A stretch of DNA of 8,830 nucleotides from Desulfobacteraceae bacterium (GCA_011042035.1 DQZA01000292.1:1-8830); one strand, 5' to 3'. Numbered from the stretch's first letter, positions 1 to 7,146 are shown. Program-made: numbers and translations. Notes: generated from the sequence alone by a model not told the origin.

Positions 1-597
1 CTTGAGCATCTCATCTAACGCCGATAGTGCAACTTCAGGATAATCAGGGCAAGAAGAAAGCCTATTGGCAAGCCCTGAATCTGCATACTTGAAATCGGGG
101 AGGTATATGTCGGTATAATTTTCCGCCCTTTTAAGCATTTCTACTGATTGGTAACCAGATACGTTCATTACAACCGGTAGCCCATAGCCCCGTGCCCGCA
201 ACCCCTCAACTGTTTCAAAAACATGGGGAAAGAAATGATCTGGTGTTACGAAGCTGACGTTGTGAACCCCGTAACTATCTATCATGGCAGCAATTTTGAC
301 AATAAGCCTATCAGGTGTGAACTGCTGTCCCAAGCCTTGGTGGGAGATCTGGTAGTTCTGGCAATAAGAACATCGAAGCGTGCACCCCGTGAGAAATACC
401 GTGCCCGCCCCCCTTCTCCCAGTAATAGGGGGCTCCTCCCCCATATGAGGCCCCACATACGCCACCTTCATTGTGGAGCCCTGGCGACAGTATCCCCTTG
501 TGGCCTTCTGGCCAGATTGGCCGGCACGATTAATGCCACACGATCTAGGGCAAAGCCTGCAATTTTCGAGTAATTGCCAATTTGGCTGTCTCAACAC
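1..597 (-). CDS. Radical SAM protein, PflX/COG1313 type (3' end off the left edge)
   Basis: Partial gene; 199 codons are visible and the C-terminus lies beyond base 1. Near the N-terminus is a cysteine group CRLCPRSC (residues 13-20) followed by GYC (35-37). Next come the segment GEEPPITG (53-60) and the radical SAM signature C-TLR-C-SY-C (residues 72-79, bases 361-384), the CxxxCxxC that binds the SAM-cleaving 4Fe-4S cluster, followed by QNYQISH. Further on are MNVSGYQSVE and DIYLPDFKYAD, as expected in relatives of pyruvate formate-lyase activating enzymes of the COG1313 group. Substrates of this group are generally unknown; the extra N-terminal cysteines could hold a second metal site (inference). 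The start is uncertain: the frame is open up to a stop near 739 but has no ATG before the first cysteine. GTG 597 or TTG 594 lie just downstream of a GAGG sequence, which suits TTG best by spacing. It diverges from the SpeD-like gene. Confidence 0.85.
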   Translation of the reverse strand, partial: MLRQPNWQLLENCRLCPRSCGINRAGQSGQKATRGYCRQGSTMKVAYVGPHMGEEPPITGRRGAGTVFLTGCTLRCSYCQNYQISHQGLGQQFTPDRLIVKIAAMIDSYGVHNVSFVTPDHFFPHVFETVEGLRARGYGLPVVMNVSGYQSVEMLKRAENYTDIYLPDFKYADSGLANRLSSCPDYPEVALSALDEMLK

Positions 598-649
598 TGC
601 CTCACTGCTCCATGCTAGGTAATTTGATGCAATAGAAATGTTTTCGTGA

Positions 650-678
650 TTGACACTGAGCGAACATATAGCTAAAAT
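650..678 (+). promoter_or_regulatory. Sigma70-type promoter for the speD-like gene
   Basis: TTGACA (650-655, perfect -35) is separated by exactly 17 bases from TAAAAT (673-678, 5/6 match to the -10). Transcription would begin near 685, giving a leader of about 100 nt before the ATG at 788. It lies in the divergent gap between the radical SAM gene and the SpeD-like gene and is the best promoter match seen in the window. Confidence 0.75.
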
Positions 679-775
679 TAAACACTTTGGGTAAATTCTC
701 AAGCAAAGAACGAATCTCTGATGTCCTTTTTCTATTCAAAGACTGAGGCGTGCCCATAAAGGGCCAACTAAATTC

Positions 776-784
776 AGGGAGGGT
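776..784 (+). promoter_or_regulatory. Ribosome binding site for the speD-like gene
   Basis: AGGGAGGGT contains GGAGG (778-782) five bases before ATG 788. It is a strong Shine-Dalgarno match and fixes the start of the short decarboxylase-like protein. Confidence 0.8.
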
Positions 785-787
785 ACC

Positions 788-1171
788 ATGAACAGACAAG
801 TGGCACCCAAAGCAGAGACAGCCCCATGGGGCCTTTTGACGAGTTTGGATATATACGATTGCAACCCTCAAGTTATTAGGGATGCTGATGAAATTCGAAG
901 ATACGTTGTAGAGCTTTGCGAACTCATTGGAATGAGGCGTTTCGGACCGTGCCAAGTGGTTCACTTTGGCGAAGACGAAAGAGTAGCCGGCTATTCCATG
1001 ATACAACTGATTGAGACTTCTCTTATTAGCGGTCATTTTGCCAACCTCACCAATGCGGCCTATATAGATATTTTTAGTTGCAAGCTTTATGACCCTGAAC
1101 AGGTGGCAGAATTCACAAAGGCCTTCTTTCAAGGCAAGAGCATGGCAATCCATGTAACAAACAGGATGTAG
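788..1171 (+). CDS. speD: S-adenosylmethionine decarboxylase-like pyruvoyl protein (SpeD family)
   Basis: A 127-residue protein, the usual size of the single-domain bacterial/archaeal AdoMet decarboxylases that cleave themselves to create a pyruvoyl cofactor. The catalytic geometry is present: Ser78 (pyruvoyl precursor, in ETSLIS), His83 five residues later, and Cys98 twenty residues later in IDIFSC. These spacings equal those of Ser63, His68 and Cys83 in the Thermotoga maritima enzyme. In polyamine synthesis the canonical enzyme makes decarboxylated AdoMet for spermidine synthase. Two features are unusual. The residue before the cleaved Ser is Thr rather than Glu, with Glu one place further back. 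The normal HTWPE segment is replaced by HFANL, so the Trp and Glu that help hold AdoMet are missing. Some SpeD homologues are known to have become arginine or ornithine decarboxylases, so substrate assignment is open. No spermidine synthase gene lies nearby. The family call is firm; the exact reaction is not. A nucleotidyltransferase gene follows after 33 bases, probably in one transcript. Confidence 0.82.
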   Translation: MNRQVAPKAETAPWGLLTSLDIYDCNPQVIRDADEIRRYVVELCELIGMRRFGPCQVVHFGEDERVAGYSMIQLIETSLISGHFANLTNAAYIDIFSCKLYDPEQVAEFTKAFFQGKSMAIHVTNRM

Positions 1172-1204
1172 TCTTTCCTTTCCCAGGTGAAGGCCCATTA
1201 GAAA

Positions 1205-1831
1205 ATGTCCACAGGCAATAGCCAAGGCCCAAAGGTAGCTGGTCTCATCCTCGCCGCAGGCGAAAGCACTCGGATGGGTAGGCCCAAGCAATTGTTGGCC
1301 ATTAAGGGCAGGCCCTTAATCTGCCGTGTTGTTGAAATGTCCCTAGCTTCCCTGCTGGACAAGACTGTGGTGGTGCTTGGCCACCAGGCGCAAAGGGTCA
1401 AAGAGGCCCTTGAAGGCCATGGGCTTACGAGCAAGGTTATAATTGTGGAAAATGAGCATTACAAACGCGGCATGGGGACCTCCATAAGGGCAGGGCTCAC
1501 AGCAGTTAAGGACACAATTGATCATGTAATGATCATCCTCGCAGACATGGCACACATTGACTCAAATCTCATAAATATACTTTTGACTAACTATTTGGAT
1601 TCGGGCAAAGATCTTGGGGCAGTAAAAATCCAGGGCCGCAGATCTCATCCAGTGGTGTTTAGTAAAAGGTATTTTCAAGAGCTACTCGGCCTTGACTCTG
1701 ATAAGGGGGGAAGGCAAATATTTGCGGCCCACGAACAATCCGCACTCATGGTGGATGCCGGAGCTGCCTACCGGGAAATAGACCTTGATACCCCCGAAGA
1801 CTATGAGGAATTTAGGAAAAATAGACCCTAG
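1205..1831 (+). CDS. MobA/MocA-like nucleotidyltransferase (NTP_transf_3 family)
   Basis: A 208-residue cytoplasmic protein with the Rossmann-like nucleotidyltransferase pattern. The N-terminal nucleotide loop is LAAGESTRMGRPKQLL (residues 16-31), with Lys28 and the GxGx-type glycines. EHYKRGMGTSIRAGL (84-98) corresponds to the GMGxSLRxGL segment. ADMAHID (113-119) carries the metal-binding Asp region. GRRSHPVVF (144-152) and DLDTPEDY (193-200) close the fold. These are hallmarks of MocA, the CTP:molybdopterin cytidylyltransferase that makes molybdopterin cytosine dinucleotide for xanthine-dehydrogenase-type enzymes, and of related uncharacterised transferases. No molybdoenzyme gene is visible here, so the substrate is not proven. 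The start at ATG 1205 leaves a short tail before the first beta strand; a GGTGAAGG sequence lies rather far upstream (spacing about 13), so initiation may be weak or coupled to the preceding gene. Transcription ends at the hairpin at 1867. Confidence 0.82.
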   Translation: MSTGNSQGPKVAGLILAAGESTRMGRPKQLLAIKGRPLICRVVEMSLASLLDKTVVVLGHQAQRVKEALEGHGLTSKVIIVENEHYKRGMGTSIRAGLTAVKDTIDHVMIILADMAHIDSNLINILLTNYLDSGKDLGAVKIQGRRSHPVVFSKRYFQELLGLDSDKGGRQIFAAHEQSALMVDAGAAYREIDLDTPEDYEEFRKNRP

Positions 1832-1866
1832 TAAACCCCGTTAGCATTTCACACAGTGCATTAAAC

Positions 1867-1890
1867 CCCGTGCTTCCGCACGGGCCTTTT
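1867..1890 (+). terminator. Rho-independent terminator, possibly bidirectional
   Basis: A perfect 7-bp GC-rich stem CCCGTGC / GCACGGG (1867-1873 with 1878-1884) closes a TTCC tetraloop and is followed by CCTTTT. It lies 35 bases past the nucleotidyltransferase stop. On the minus strand the same stem has a GGAA (GNRA) loop followed by GTTTAA, about 50 bases past the dnaE stop, so it may also end dnaE transcription, with a weaker U-tract. Confidence 0.8.
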
Positions 1891-1932
1891 CTAATGGGGC
1901 AAAACTAGGCCAGTTCCCACAGTGGCACAGAA

Positions 1933-4900
1933 TCAGCTTGTCAGCTTTCTCACCGAAGTTCCAATCAGGCTTTCGAGTTTAGATATCAGTTCTGGAGCGG
2001 GTATAACTCTGTAGCGATTGTGGGCAGCAATCAGATAACTCTGCCCGTTGCTACTGCAGACCCGAAATCGGAGTTGGCACTCTCCGGGATAAGTAAAGGC
2101 CAAGGCCTTTATGTCATCCAGTAGTTCATCATTAATCGCTTCTTCACCCAAAGGCAGCTCCAATGCCCGGAGAAATTTTTCCCTTGCTGCATCTAGCGTG
2201 GTCAACTCCTTTGCAATTATTTTCATTGAAGTCTCTGTCTTCTCCAGGCCACCTGTTACCAACAGTGGGTCGTCGCTCTTAAGTAAGGATGAGGTGGAAG
2301 AGAAAAGATCAGGAAATATGATAACTTCTATGGAGCCGCTCAGATCCTCCAGGCTGATAACAGCCATCTTGTCGCCCTTTTTTGTCCTCTTAACCTTCAT
2401 GCTTTCCACAACCCCTACAACTTGCACTGTGGATCGGTCCTGTTGGTGGGACAAATCTTGAATACTGCAGGTAACAAGGCGAGCCAAGTCATCCCTAAAT
2501 CTATCCAAAGGATGGCCAGTAATATAAAACCCAAGCGACTCCTTTTCTCTCCGCAGCTTTTCTTTGAACCCCCATTCTTCCACATCTGGCAACTCAAACA
2601 GGGGGATGGCCCCCTCCGATTCCCCAGCCGTAAACCCAAACATACTCAATTGATTTGGATCATGGGATGTGCCACAAAATCTGGATATATCATCAATACC
2701 TGCTAAGAGCCGTGCCCTGGGTATGCCGGTAAAATCAAATGCCCCACACTGTATAAGGCCTTCTAAAACTCTCTTATTGACCTTTGCCCCTTCCACACGC
2801 CTGCAAAAATCATGAATGGACCTGAAAGGTCCGTTGGCCTTTCGCTGCTCGATAATGGATTCTACCGCCTTTAGCCCCACGTTTTTTATTGCGCCCAGAC
2901 CGAACCTGATTTTCCCTTCAACCACAGAGAAATCCGCCTCACTTTCGTTTATATCAGGAGGGAGAATTTCTATGCCCATCTCCCTGCACTCCGCAATGTT
3001 CTTGATGGTTTTGTCCTGATTTCCCATATCTTGGGTAAGCAGGGCTGTCATAAATTGGACTGGATAGTGGGCCTTGAGATATGCGGTTTGGTAGGCAATC
3101 ATGGCATAAGCCACAGAATGCGACTTGTTGAACCCGTAACCACCAAACTTCTCAATCAATTCAAAAAGCCTCTCCGCCGTCTCCCTGCTCACCCCGTTGT
3201 TCACAGAGCCTTCTATGAAACGCTCCCTATGTTTAGCCATGACCTCGGGCTTTTTCTTACCAATAGCCTTACGGAGCTCATCAGCCTCAGCCAGAGAATA
3301 ATTAGCCAAAACCTGCGCGATCCTCATCACTTGTTCCTGATACAGAATCACCCCATAGGTTTCTTTAAGGATTGGCTCAAGCTGAGGCAGAGTAAAATTT
3401 ATCTTAACTTTTCCGTGTTTCCCCTGGATAAACTCATCAATCATATTGCTGCCCAAAGGCCCTGGTCTGTAAAGGGCAACAAGTGCCACCATGTCCTCGA
3501 AGACTCCTGGTTTCAACCGCCTCATCAAATCCTTCATACCATCGCTTTCTAGCTGGAATACCCCTGTTGTTTTACCTTCGCAGCATAGTTGATAGGTGGC
3601 TTCATCGGTAAGGGGTATTCTTTCTATATCCAGCTTGTGTCCGAGTGTCCTCTCTATAAGGTCAATGGTATGTTTGATCACCGTAAGGGTTCGAAGGCCC
3701 AAAAAATCAAACTTTATTAGACCGAGCTGTTCGATTCGGTCCATCGTGAACTGGGTCATAATTTCATTGCGAGGCCCTTTGTATAGGGGAAGATATTCCA
3801 CCAAGGGTCTGTCCGAGATCACCACCCCCGAGGCATGGGTAGAGGCGTGCCTGGCGAGGCCCTCCAGGGCCTTTGAAATACTCAAAAGCTTTGCCACATA
3901 GGGTTTTTCCTTTTCCAGTGCCTGAAGATCAGGTTCTGAAGCTATGGCCTTTTCCAGGCTTACCTTAGGACCTTCAGGGACCATCTTCGCTATTCTATCC
4001 ACCTCGGCCAGGGGAATATTTAGGGTACGGCCTACGTCCCTTATTACTGCCCTTGCCTTCATGGTCCCGAATGTGATTATCTGAGAGACATTTTCCTTGC
4101 CATACTTTTCTGCTACATACCGTATAACATCATCACGGCCATTCATGCAGAAATCGATGTCAATATCCGGCATGCTTATTCGCTGCGGGTTTAGGAAGCG
4201 CTCAAACAGCAGACCATATTTAATGGGATCAATATTCGTTATCCGCAGACAGTAGGCCACAAGAGATCCCGCCGCTGACCCCCTCCCAGGGCCCACGGGT
4301 ATATTGGAACGTCGGGCATATTCGATAAAGTCAGAGACGATCAGGAAGTAGCCGGAAAATCCCATCTTACAGATGATTCCTAGCTCATATTCCAATCTCT
4401 CCCTGTATTGCTGGCTTATGTCTTCCGGAGTGGGACCTTCCAACTCCTCCCTTTCCTTGAGCCTGGCTAGCAAACCTTTTTCAGCCTGCTCTCTCAGCAT
4501 TTCATCCAGGCTTTTACCTCCCGGCACATCAAAAACAGGATACTTGTAATTGCCGAATTCCATGTCAAAGTTGCACCGGTTTGCAACAAGCTGGGTATTA
4601 TCGAGCGCCTCTTCAAATCCAGGAAGCCCCTTCTCCATCTCCTCGCGGGACTTGAAGTAAAATTCGTCAGTGGGAAACCTCAGCCTGTTGGCATCATCAA
4701 CTGTCTTGCCAGTCTGAATGCAAAGCAGGGCGTCATGCGCCTCTGAGTCCTTTCTTTCCAGGTAATGGCAATCATTTGTAGCCACCATCGGGAGGGAGAG
4801 TTCTTGCGCCAATTCCTTGAGCGCCTCATTTACCTTTTCCTGGTCTCGCATCCCATTTGCCTGGACCTCAACAAAAAACCTGTCCTTATCAAAAATAGAA

Positions 4901-5403
4901 GCAAGCTCTATAGCTCTGGCACGAGCCACATCCATTTTTCCTTCTCTGATGGGAAATGCCACCGGACCTTTAAGGCACGCAGACAGTGCGATGAGCCCCG
5001 AGTTGAGCTCTCTCAATAGCTCCATGTCTATCCTGGGATGGTAATAGAAACCCTCAAGGTGCCCAAGGGTCACTAACCTGGACAGATTCTTGTAACCCGT
5101 ATCATCCATTACAAGGAGTATCAAATGATATGAGCTAGGCCCGCCGTTTGACGCGGTAGATCGATCTCGCCTATCACCCGGTGCCAAATAAACCTCACAA
5201 CCTAGTATGGGCTTTATGCCGCTCTTGCGGGCCTGATCGAAAAATTGAACTGCTCCAAACATGTTGCCATGATCCGTGATGGCCACAGAGTCCATCCCAA
5301 GAGACCATGCCTTTTCCAGCATCTTTGGGATACGTATGGCCCCGTCAAGAAGGCTATACTCGGTGTGAACATGCAGATGAACAAAAGCTTTGTTTGAATC
5401 CAT
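1933..5403 (-). CDS. dnaE: DNA polymerase III subunit alpha
   Basis: Full-length replicative polymerase (1156 residues from ATG 5403; E. coli DnaE has 1160). Numbering is from this ATG. The PHP domain comes first and appears to keep its metal ligands: HVH (11-13), TDH (43-45), Glu70, His93, Cys143, Glu179 and NDCH (210-213). E. coli has lost several of these, so a PHP exonuclease activity like that of Thermus is plausible. The palm has GPGRGSAAGS (371-380), the catalytic PDIDIDF (Asp413, Asp415) and KFDFLGL with Asp566, matching E. coli Asp401, Asp403 and Asp555. QLSMF (918-922) fits the internal beta-clamp-binding motif. A helix-hairpin-helix region lies around 830-890 and an OB fold around 990-1070. 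A TTG six bases upstream (5409) could add two residues; neither start has a clear Shine-Dalgarno. The protein elongates the chromosome as the catalytic core of the holoenzyme. The gene stands alone, convergent with the nucleotidyltransferase and divergent from the kinase-like gene. Confidence 0.98.
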   Translation of the reverse strand: MDSNKAFVHLHVHTEYSLLDGAIRIPKMLEKAWSLGMDSVAITDHGNMFGAVQFFDQARKSGIKPILGCEVYLAPGDRRDRSTASNGGPSSYHLILLVMDDTGYKNLSRLVTLGHLEGFYYHPRIDMELLRELNSGLIALSACLKGPVAFPIREGKMDVARARAIELASIFDKDRFFVEVQANGMRDQEKVNEALKELAQELSLPMVATNDCHYLERKDSEAHDALLCIQTGKTVDDANRLRFPTDEFYFKSREEMEKGLPGFEEALDNTQLVANRCNFDMEFGNYKYPVFDVPGGKSLDEMLREQAEKGLLARLKEREELEGPTPEDISQQYRERLEYELGIICKMGFSGYFLIVSDFIEYARRSNIPVGPGRGSAAGSLVAYCLRITNIDPIKYGLLFERFLNPQRISMPDIDIDFCMNGRDDVIRYVAEKYGKENVSQIITFGTMKARAVIRDVGRTLNIPLAEVDRIAKMVPEGPKVSLEKAIASEPDLQALEKEKPYVAKLLSISKALEGLARHASTHASGVVISDRPLVEYLPLYKGPRNEIMTQFTMDRIEQLGLIKFDFLGLRTLTVIKHTIDLIERTLGHKLDIERIPLTDEATYQLCCEGKTTGVFQLESDGMKDLMRRLKPGVFEDMVALVALYRPGPLGSNMIDEFIQGKHGKVKINFTLPQLEPILKETYGVILYQEQVMRIAQVLANYSLAEADELRKAIGKKKPEVMAKHRERFIEGSVNNGVSRETAERLFELIEKFGGYGFNKSHSVAYAMIAYQTAYLKAHYPVQFMTALLTQDMGNQDKTIKNIAECREMGIEILPPDINESEADFSVVEGKIRFGLGAIKNVGLKAVESIIEQRKANGPFRSIHDFCRRVEGAKVNKRVLEGLIQCGAFDFTGIPRARLLAGIDDISRFCGTSHDPNQLSMFGFTAGESEGAIPLFELPDVEEWGFKEKLRREKESLGFYITGHPLDRFRDDLARLVTCSIQDLSHQQDRSTVQVVGVVESMKVKRTKKGDKMAVISLEDLSGSIEVIIFPDLFSSTSSLLKSDDPLLVTGGLEKTETSMKIIAKELTTLDAAREKFLRALELPLGEEAINDELLDDIKALAFTYPGECQLRFRVCSSNGQSYLIAAHNRYRVIPAPELISKLESLIGTSVRKLTS

Positions 5404-5452
5404 AATCAAGGCAACCAGGATGGAGTTCTTTATTGTTATCCAAAGTTAAGGT

Positions 5453-5481
5453 ATGATACGGTATATAGAAAAGGGCTTCAA
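5453..5481 (-). promoter_or_regulatory. Sigma70-type promoter for dnaE
   Basis: Reading the minus strand, TTGAAG (5481-5476) is followed after exactly 17 bases by TATCAT (5458-5453). Transcription would start near 5446, giving a leader of about 40 nt to ATG 5403. It sits in the divergent gap between dnaE and the kinase-like gene. I found no equally good promoter facing the plus strand in that gap. Confidence 0.6.
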
Positions 5482-5538
5482 GGCCAATCTTTGCCTGATT
5501 GCCGTCATTACTCACTGATTCCTTCGAATTACCCAGCA

Positions 5539-7146
5539 ATGAAAAAATTTGACCAGGAAAAGCTGCTAACAAGAATCTCGCGTCTTCAAAAGCAAGTCGC
5601 ATCGTACAGAGAAAAATTGGGGGAGACCAGGGAACAGGCTCGCCTTCTAGCAAAAAAAACGAGGCAGCTTGAAATATTGCTTAATGAATTTCCGGGGTAT
5701 TTGGTATTACTACAAGACGGAAAGATACTCTTGACAAATAATAGGATTCTGTCTGAGCTAGGCTATGAACGAGGTTCAGTACGAGGGAAGCCTTTTGATG
5801 AGTTCATCCACCAGGATTCCCTGGAATTTGTCACAAAGATATACAGAAAAAGACTCCGGGGTGAAACTGCCCCTTATACCTACGATCTCAATTTGGTGGA
5901 TAATTGGGGCCAAGCGGTCCCGTGCGAGGCGAGGATTGTAAAAATAAGATACAATGGACGAAGGGCATTTCTCGTTAGCCTCACCCCATTGAGAAACCGT
6001 AAGGCTTCTGAAGCCAAGCGCTTGAGGGAGCAAAAACAGCAACTCATCTCCCGCTTCTCCCAGGGGATAGCCCAACAATTACAACTTTGCACCAGCCTTT
6101 TAGAACACTGTGCAGAACAAGTAAAAGCCGAAAAATCGTATCTTGGAAATTCCATTCAGGCATTGTTACAGGTACAAGAGGCTCAGAAAAGACTCATAGA
6201 TATCCTTACGATTTTACAGCATGAAAAGGCTCAGGAATGTGGAACAGCTAACCTGGCAAATCTCATTGAAGAAGCCCGGAGTATTGCCACAAGACTTGTT
6301 GCATCAAGAGGGAAGCCAAACAGTTCAGTAACTGTTGAGTGTTTCATTAGGGCAACGCCGGTAGTTAAAGGTGACCCACTGCATATCAGGGAGGCTATTG
6401 CCCACATCATTGCTAACGGCATGGAAGCCTCGTATCCCGGAGGGAAGGTTCTCATTTCCTTAGAAGAAACATCTGAATCAGCATATGTTTATATCCAGGA
6501 CAACGGCAATGGCATTGCCACCGAGGAACAAGAAAAGATCTTTGACCCTTTTTACACCTCCAAGCCCGGTCATCTAGGGTTAGGCCTTACGCTTGCCGCC
6601 GCTGCCCTGCACAAGTACGGGGGAGACATTGAAGTAATCAGCCGCCCTGGTCGCGGTACGTCTTTTACGCTCATCTTGCCTGTCTCCAAGAGGCCTCCAA
6701 CAATAAAGATTCCCCCACCAGGAAAGGTATTGAAAAATCGCCGGTTAATGCTAATGGGAGAAAGTGATGCCATAATAGGCCTATTGACCGAGGTGCTAAA
6801 GGCAAAAGGAGCAGAGGTTGCTATACCTTCTAACCTGAAGCATGCACTAAGGCTTATTAGCAAGGGGAAAGTGGATATGGTTATTATGGATTTGGAAAAT
6901 TCAGCGCCAGACTTTACTGTTCTTCTCCAAAAAGTTGCTACTGTCTCCCCTGCGCTACCCTTTATCTGCCTAGCTCCTGACGATGAAAGCGCTGCTGGGC
7001 TCTCTTCCTCGACAGGAAATATTGAAAATATGACGATCATGAGGAGGCCTTTCAATGTTGATGATATCCTGGCTGTTGCTTCCAGAAAAATGGTCCTGAT
7101 TTCAAAAGGAGAATCCCATGAGCGATTTAGAAAAAAAGGTTATTGA
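5539..7146 (+). CDS. Soluble PAS-domain hybrid histidine-kinase-like protein with degenerate phosphosites
   Basis: 535 residues from ATG 5539, with no membrane segment. Residues 3-48 are charged and heptad-like (probable coiled coil). Residues about 45-152 resemble a PAS sensor domain, including LLTNNRILSELGYERGS and FDEFIHQDS. A two-helix dimerisation region (about 155-230) follows, then a complete HATPase: N box with Asn293 (HIIANGMEA), G1 box DNGNGI (321-326), F box FDPFYTSK (335-342), G2 box LGLGLT (346-351) and a C-terminal GRGTSFTLILP. The H-box position reads GIAQQLQ (176-182), with Gln179 where GIAHE/GIAHD kinases have the phosphoacceptor His. Residues about 400-518 look like a receiver: VIMDLE keeps Asp451, but the acidic pair is replaced by GESD, and MRRPF has Arg503 where KPF is usual. 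It can probably bind ATP but may not autophosphorylate conventionally. The start is uncertain, with no clear Shine-Dalgarno; TTG 5491 in frame would add 16 residues. It overlaps the aminotransferase gene by 29 bases. Confidence 0.82.
   Translation: MKKFDQEKLLTRISRLQKQVASYREKLGETREQARLLAKKTRQLEILLNEFPGYLVLLQDGKILLTNNRILSELGYERGSVRGKPFDEFIHQDSLEFVTKIYRKRLRGETAPYTYDLNLVDNWGQAVPCEARIVKIRYNGRRAFLVSLTPLRNRKASEAKRLREQKQQLISRFSQGIAQQLQLCTSLLEHCAEQVKAEKSYLGNSIQALLQVQEAQKRLIDILTILQHEKAQECGTANLANLIEEARSIATRLVASRGKPNSSVTVECFIRATPVVKGDPLHIREAIAHIIANGMEASYPGGKVLISLEETSESAYVYIQDNGNGIATEEQEKIFDPFYTSKPGHLGLGLTLAAAALHKYGGDIEVISRPGRGTSFTLILPVSKRPPTIKIPPPGKVLKNRRLMLMGESDAIIGLLTEVLKAKGAEVAIPSNLKHALRLISKGKVDMVIMDLENSAPDFTVLLQKVATVSPALPFICLAPDDESAAGLSSSTGNIENMTIMRRPFNVDDILAVASRKMVLISKGESHERFRKKGY
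7107..7111 (+). promoter_or_regulatory. Ribosome binding site for the aminotransferase, inside the upstream coding sequence
   Basis: AGGAG lies six bases before ATG 7118 and within the last codons of the kinase-like gene. It fixes the aminotransferase start and indicates translational coupling. Confidence 0.8.

Noticed and set aside
223..573. Plus-strand open frame of 116 codons
   Set aside because: It lies antisense to the radical SAM gene, whose cysteine motifs and continuous family-like protein are clear; the plus-strand protein has no recognisable pattern.
675..702. Possible minus-strand promoter TTGAGA-16-TAATTT for the radical SAM gene
   Set aside because: The -10 match is weak and it overlaps the much better plus-strand promoter; not enough to call.
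602..1291. Minus-strand open frame of 229 codons across the promoter and the speD-like gene
   Set aside because: It covers a near-consensus promoter and is antisense to the convincing decarboxylase-like and nucleotidyltransferase genes; it is a shadow frame.
1832..1871. Repeated TAAACCCCGT (1832-1841 region and 1862-1871)
   Set aside because: Only two copies of a 10-base sequence, the second overlapping the terminator stem; probably coincidence.
3031..3552. Plus-strand open frame of 173 codons inside dnaE
   Set aside because: It is antisense to the conserved polymerase core, with no family features; a by-product of dnaE codon usage.
5433..5457. TTGTTA...TATGAT as a plus-strand promoter for the kinase-like gene
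   Set aside because: The spacing is only 13 bases, too short for a sigma70 promoter, and it overlaps the dnaE promoter on the other strand.
6570..7055. Minus-strand open frame of 161 codons inside the kinase-like gene
   Set aside because: It is antisense to the HATPase and receiver regions; no start signal or recognisable protein.
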